DNA of 9,771 nucleotides, from contig JAITEJ010000093.1 in NCBI GenBank assembly GCA_031282095.1, positions 1 through 9,771 of the forward strand, in the 5' to 3' direction. Shown here in pieces: positions 7,353-9,771 of the stretch. The stretch comes from Clostridiales bacterium. Lineage in GTDB: Bacteria > Bacillota_A > Clostridia > Christensenellales > CAG-917. Both the position numbers and the translations under genes were made by a program. Every line of letters begins with the position of its first letter. Within the stretch, counting starts at the first letter, position 1. The notes under the pieces are model-generated. The model had not been told where the DNA came from. It saw only the letters and a list, made by a program, of their open reading frames with translations, and did not search any database.

Positions 7353-7749
7353 CGGAAAACTAATCGACGGCATACAAGTGGCGTTTATAGCGTCGGTTGA
7401 CGACGGCGGTTTCCCTAATATGAAAGCTATGCTCGCGCCGAGAATGCGCGAGGGCATTAAAGTATTTTGGTTTACGACCAATACATCGTCAATGCGCGTC
7501 CGGCAGTATCGGAACAACCCTAAAGCATCCGTGTATTTTTACGACAAAAAGTTTATGTATCACGGAATACAGCTTGTCGGTACGATGGAAGTATTAGAGG
7601 ATGCGGTAAGCAAAGAAATGATTTGGGAAAGCGGCGATACTCTGTATTACAAACAAGGCGTTACAGATCCCGATTACTGCGTTTTAAGATTTACGGCGGT
7701 AAAAGGCAGGTATTATCATGCATTTAAATCCGAGGATTTTGAGTGTTAG
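7330..7749 (+). CDS. Pyridoxamine 5'-phosphate oxidase-like flavin-binding protein
   Basis: This 139-residue protein has the layout of the small split-barrel PNPOx-like family, which includes general stress protein 26-type proteins binding FMN or related cofactors. The opening IDGIQVAFIASVDDGGFPNMKAML matches the family's first strands (a..aTv...G.Pnvr.m), followed by IKVFWFTTNTSSMRVRQYRNNPKASVYFYD, the strand-helix-strand that lines the cofactor pocket. GTMEVLED and the terminal YYHAFKSEDF also fit. It is too short to be a true PdxH. The substrate and exact cofactor cannot be read from sequence. It has its own consensus promoter and a GGAG site 8 bases before the ATG. No partner gene is adjacent, and about 465 bases of non-coding sequence follow. 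Confidence 0.88.
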   Translation: MRDTEKTIGKLIDGIQVAFIASVDDGGFPNMKAMLAPRMREGIKVFWFTTNTSSMRVRQYRNNPKASVYFYDKKFMYHGIQLVGTMEVLEDAVSKEMIWESGDTLYYKQGVTDPDYCVLRFTAVKGRYYHAFKSEDFEC

Positions 7750-7780
7750 ACCATTTGAGCGGCACAAAAGGAATTCCGCA

Positions 7781-7808
7781 TTGAGCCGAAGGACTAAAAA
7801 GATATAAT
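7781..7808 (+). promoter_or_regulatory. Candidate promoter upstream of the repeat-bearing leader of the ACP gene
   Basis: TTGAGC at 7781-7786 and TATAAT at 7803-7808 are 16 bases apart. The -10 is perfect; the -35 matches four of six bases. Transcription from about 7815 would run through both 49-bp elements into the acyl carrier protein gene at 8215, a leader of about 400 bases, or could make a separate RNA. The link to the downstream gene is inferred. Confidence 0.45.
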
Positions 7809-7830
7809 AGCGGTACATGTAAATATGCGT

Positions 7831-7879
7831 TTGCCGGCGAATTACGCCGCTAAGCGCTTAAGGGTTGAAATACCGTGCG
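7831..7879 (+). repeat. 49-bp element, copy 1, with mutually exclusive pairings
   Basis: This segment matches 8079-8127 at 47 of 49 bases. Within it CGGCG (7835-7839) can pair with CGCCG (7845-7849) around an AATTA loop, and the palindrome TAAGCGCTTA follows at 7851-7860. The same CGCCGCT (7845-7851) can instead pair with AGCGGCG at 7896-7902. The two stems compete for the same bases, as in attenuators and riboswitches. No known riboswitch class is recognisable to me. Confidence 0.6.
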
Positions 7880-8068
7880 GTACATACAGACGCTAAGCGG
7901 CGATAAACGCGAAAAACTCAATTAAAGTCAACGACCAAGTCGTTTTGCGGGCAGATTTCGATTAAAGACGCGGAAAAAGCCTATAGGACGATAAGTCCTA
8001 TTCCCCTAAAAACAGCTTAACGATAATGGGTCGCGCCCGCGGGTCTTACGAATTATACGTTACGCACA
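7880..8068 (+). other. Non-coding stretch with possible remnants of a repeat protein and one stem-loop
   Basis: No open frame above background is present. One perfect stem-loop occurs at 7983-8001 (ATAGGAC, loop GATAA, GTCCTAT). A short frame ending at the TAA near 8021 reads QISIKDAEKAYRTISP. It resembles the ADISLKDPTA...YLATINP string that can be read from the 168-bp repeats downstream. AGCGGCGATAAACGCGAA near 7896 also resembles the unit ends there. I take this as weak evidence that both regions descend from one ancestral repeat. Confidence 0.35.
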
Positions 8069-8078
8069 TAACCCGTGC

Positions 8079-8127
8079 TTGCCGGCGAATTACGCCGCTA
8101 AGCGCTTAAGGTTTGAAACACCGTGCG
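8079..8127 (+). repeat. 49-bp element, copy 2
   Basis: This copy differs from copy 1 (7831-7879) at two positions and lies 248 bases downstream, 87 bases before the acyl carrier protein start. It keeps both competing pairings: CGGCG with CGCCG (8093-8097) locally, and CGCCG with CGGCG at 8133-8137 in the alternative form. The distance to the alternative partner is shorter than in copy 1, so the CGGCG partner is kept although the bases between have changed. Confidence 0.6.
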
Positions 8128-8214
8128 CGGAACGGCGATAAGCGAAACGTAAAACGCCGGTAATAAAGCATTTTTGACAATGTTCATGCGCCTGAGGGCG
8201 AAAGAGGTATAATT

Positions 8215-8448
8215 ATGATAGTGGAAAAATTAATTGCAATCGTCGCCGATCAGCTCAATCTCGATCCGTCGAAGCTTTCCGCCGAAACCAACATAATCAA
8301 GGACATAGGCGCGGATTCGTTGGATATAGTGGATATGTTGATGACCGTTGAACGCACGTGGAAAATCACCGTTGACGACGAAGAGGTGCTTGCTCTCAAA
8401 ACAATTAAGGACGTCGCAGACTGCGTGGAAAGAAAAAGAAAGAAATAA
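8215..8448 (+). CDS. Acyl carrier protein
   Basis: This 77-residue protein has acyl carrier protein length and fold pattern. ACP carries growing acyl chains on a 4'-phosphopantetheine arm attached to a serine, which here is S35 in GAD34-S35-L36, the canonical DSL motif at the start of helix II. Helix I (IVEKLIAIVADQLNLDPSKL) and the later VDDEEVLALKTIKDVADCVERK match the family. A ribosome binding site AAAGAGG (8201-8207) lies 7 bases before the ATG, directly after a small hairpin (8189-8200). No fatty-acid synthesis, polyketide or phosphopantetheinyl transferase gene is adjacent. It may therefore be the housekeeping acpP moved away from the fab cluster, or a second specialised ACP, so I give no gene symbol. 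The C-terminus is unusually basic (ERKRKK). Confidence 0.93.
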   Translation: MIVEKLIAIVADQLNLDPSKLSAETNIIKDIGADSLDIVDMLMTVERTWKITVDDEEVLALKTIKDVADCVERKRKK

Positions 8449-8603
8449 GATTTCGGCGAATGGGAAAAACATTGACGGATGACGACACCCGGGTTATTTA
8501 AGCACAGGTAGTGTCAGTCATATTTTGCGGTATTTTTACGGCACGGAAAAACCGCGGTAAGCAATCGTAAGTAAACCGAATTTATTTCTACCGCGGTAAC
8601 AAA
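8449..8603 (+). other. Intergenic stretch with short palindromes, no gene
   Basis: I see no coding sequence and no clear terminator after the ACP gene. Two copies of ACCGCGGTAA occur (near 8551 and 8590), the second inside the perfect palindrome TACCGCGGTA (8589-8598). ACCCGGGT is at 8487-8494. An imperfect inverted repeat GCGG-TA-TTTTT (8527-8537) with AAAAACCGC (8547-8555) could form a weak hairpin. None is assigned a function. Confidence 0.4.
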
Positions 8604-9137
8604 CGTGAAAACCCCGTGAAGTGCGACGAAAAATCTAAATAAAGATTTTAAGTATATTTTGTCGTTTGAAACAGCGGCAAGAATGTGAAGACGAAAGCGG
8701 ACATATCGTTAAAGGACCCAACAGCACGGGATATAGAATATTTAGCGACGATAAACCCGAAGCGTGCCGGCGTGAAAGCCCCGTGAAGTGCGACGAAAAA
8801 TCTTAATTAAAAGTTTTATACATATTTTGTCGTTTGAAACAGCGGCAAGAATGTGAAGACGAAAGCGGACATATCGTTAAAGGACCCAACCGCACAGGAT
8901 ATAGCATATTTAGCGACGATAAACCCGAAGCGTGCCGATGTGAAAACCCCGTGAAGTGCGACGAAAAATCTTAATTAAAAGTTTTATACATATTTTGTCG
9001 TTTGAAATAGCGGCAAGAATGTGAAGACGAAAGCGGACATATCGTTAAAGGCCCCAACCGCGCGGAATATAGCATATTTAGCGGCGATAAACCCGAAGCG
9101 TGCCGGCGTGAAAGCCCCGTGAAGTGCGACAAAAAAT
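8604..9137 (+). repeat. Tandem array of a 168-bp repeat: three full units plus a 31-bp partial fourth
   Basis: Units are 8604-8770 (167 bp), 8771-8938, 8939-9106 and a partial 9107-9137. Units 2 and 3 differ at about nine positions. Unit 1 differs mainly in an A/T-rich segment near 8634-8654. All contain GTGAAGTGCGACGAAAAATC, TTTTGTCGTTTGAAA, GAATGTGAAGACGAAAGCGG and TAAACCCGAAGCGTGCC. CGAC-g-AAAA can pair with TTTTGTCG in each unit. No frame is open throughout, but one frame in the second half of each unit reads like protein (KADISLKDPTA, then AYLATINPKRA) and ends in TGA. The array is therefore either a decayed coding repeat that was amplified later, or a structured non-coding repeat. It has no unique spacers, so it is not CRISPR. 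Confidence 0.93.
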
Positions 9138-9197
9138 ATCATAGAGGCTTTAATGCCTGTTTATGCCGTCGAAGACTGCGACGGGATGGAGTTTAAT

Positions 9198-9548
9198 ATG
9201 AGCGATTGCATATTTTGCAAAATAATAGCGGGAGAAATTCCCGCGCCCAGAGTTTACGAGGACGAGAACATGATTGTCATAAAGGACATTTCTCCGCAAG
9301 CTCCCGTGCATCTGTTGGTTATCCCAAAGGAGCACTATGCGAACATTTCCGAAATGACCGACGCTCAAGCCGCTACGCTTGCTGTGATCCTCAAAAAGCT
9401 GGGCGAGATCTCCGATACTCTGGGTCTATCAGGCGGCTTCCGCATGATAAGCAATAAAGGCACGGACGCTTGTCAAACGATAAACCACCTGCATATTCAT
9501 CTTCTCGGCGGCGAAAAGCTTTCCGAAAATATGAACGCGGTTAGTTAG
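9198..9548 (+). CDS. HIT-family (Hint-like) nucleotide-binding hydrolase
   Basis: This 116-residue protein is a histidine-triad protein of the Hint branch, which hydrolyses AMP-linked phosphoramidates such as adenosine 5'-monophosphoramidate and aminoacyl-adenylates. The signature HxHxH is H97-L-H99-I-H101 in NHLHIHLLGG; the middle and last histidines lie in the active site. C4-x2-C7 at the start (SDCIFCKIIAGEIPA) with H46 of PKEHYANI fits the zinc site found in many bacterial members. Its length is typical. I chose the ATG at 9198, not the in-frame ATG at 9153, because GGAG (9188-9191) sits 6 bases before it and family members begin at this point. The gene stands alone, 61 bases after the last trace of the 168-bp array. 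Confidence 0.95.
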   Translation: MSDCIFCKIIAGEIPAPRVYEDENMIVIKDISPQAPVHLLVIPKEHYANISEMTDAQAATLAVILKKLGEISDTLGLSGGFRMISNKGTDACQTINHLHIHLLGGEKLSENMNAVS

Positions 9549-9609
9549 AAAGCGGCACATGCGCGAACTCTGCAAGGCGCGGATTGAAACATCAAATGCG
9601 GCGCTGTGT

Positions 9610-9671
9610 ATATATTCCCTCTGCATATGCAGGGCAAATAATACACGTAAACGTACATCTCGGGAATATAT
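9610..9671. repeat. Nested inverted repeat between the HIT gene and the tRNA
   Basis: ATATATTCCC at 9610-9619 is the exact reverse complement of GGGAATATAT at 9662-9671. Between them lies the perfect 12-bp palindrome CTGCATATGCAG (9621-9632) and ACGTAAACGT. The whole could fold as a stem enclosing a hairpin. There is no T-run, so a simple terminator is unlikely. It could be a small remnant of a mobile element near a tRNA or a regulatory structure. The rest of 9549-9750 holds nothing I can assign. Confidence 0.5.
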
Positions 9672-9750
9672 TTGCAGTAGTATTCTGTCTGACATGATTC
9701 AACCTCTCCATCATGTAAAAAAGTAATAAAACTGCTTGAAATACAAATAC

Positions 9751-9771
9751 GGATCCGTAGTTAAATGGATA
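9751..9771 (+). tRNA. 5' end of a tRNA gene, possibly tRNA-Arg, cut by the window edge
   Basis: The last 21 bases read as a tRNA start: a 7-base acceptor strand GGATCCG, T8-A9, then a D-arm beginning GTTAAATGGATA with the conserved GG of the D-loop. The phrase GTAGTTAAATGGATA is common in arginine tRNAs of Firmicutes, but the anticodon lies outside the window, so the identity is a guess. The 3' acceptor strand, which should contain CGGATCC, is also outside. Confidence 0.7.

Noticed and set aside
8174..8213. TTGACA and TATAAT just before the ACP gene as a promoter
   Set aside because: The spacer would be 28 bases, and the TATAAT sits between the ribosome binding site and the ATG, so transcripts would lack the ribosome binding site.
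8604..9137. CRISPR array
   Set aside because: Repeats are directly abutting 168-bp units without unique spacers, and no cas gene is present.
9153..9197. Upstream ATG adding 15 residues to the HIT protein
   Set aside because: The added residues match nothing in the family, the ATG lies within a small hairpin, and GGAG is correctly placed for the ATG at 9198.

Overview
The window looks like a chromosomal segment of an uncultured Gram-positive, Clostridia-like bacterium. The evidence is the era-recO gene order, GGAG/AGAGG-type ribosome binding sites, a consensus vegetative promoter (TTGACT-18-TATAAT), and a lipoprotein signal on a very large surface protein. This assignment is inferred from order and style; no rRNA or other firm marker is present. 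Every gene I can support is on the + strand.

Layout. Positions 1-1065 are housekeeping: the 3' end of era (ribosome-assembly GTPase, KH domain) and recO (recombination mediator). Positions 1128-5867 hold one very large gene for a 1579-residue protein. It has a lipobox signal, a long extracellular part with a WG-repeat-like stretch, one transmembrane helix, a Lys/Glu-rich coiled-coil segment, a Glu-rich repeat region, an Ala/Pro/Ser/Lys repeat linker and a C-terminal four-cysteine zinc ribbon. Positions 5868-7329 carry no intact gene. They hold two hairpins, then a heavily decayed GLUG-motif surface-protein gene (about 6087-7113) whose 30-codon repeats are still visible as an 89-90 bp array, then a strong promoter. 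Positions 7330-7749 encode a small flavin-binding (pyridoxamine phosphate oxidase-like) protein. Positions 7750-8214 and 8449-9197 are gene-poor and repeat-rich. The first holds two copies of a 49-bp element; the second holds three full copies and one partial copy of a 168-bp tandem repeat. An isolated acyl carrier protein gene (8215-8448) lies between them. Positions 9198-9548 encode a HIT-family nucleotide hydrolase. The last 200 bases hold an inverted repeat and the first 21 bases of a tRNA gene cut by the window edge.

How it fits together. Only era and recO form a recognisable conserved pair. The other genes look like independently transcribed single genes scattered through a region of decaying, repeat-amplified DNA. 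Two things stand out. One is the mosaic giant membrane protein, which appears to link an extracellular sensor-like domain to a cytoplasmic zinc ribbon through about 800 residues of low-complexity sequence. The other is that repeat arrays with no open frame (GLUG remnants and the 168-bp array) are still homogeneous between units. That suggests recent duplication or conversion after coding capacity was lost, or a role that does not need translation.
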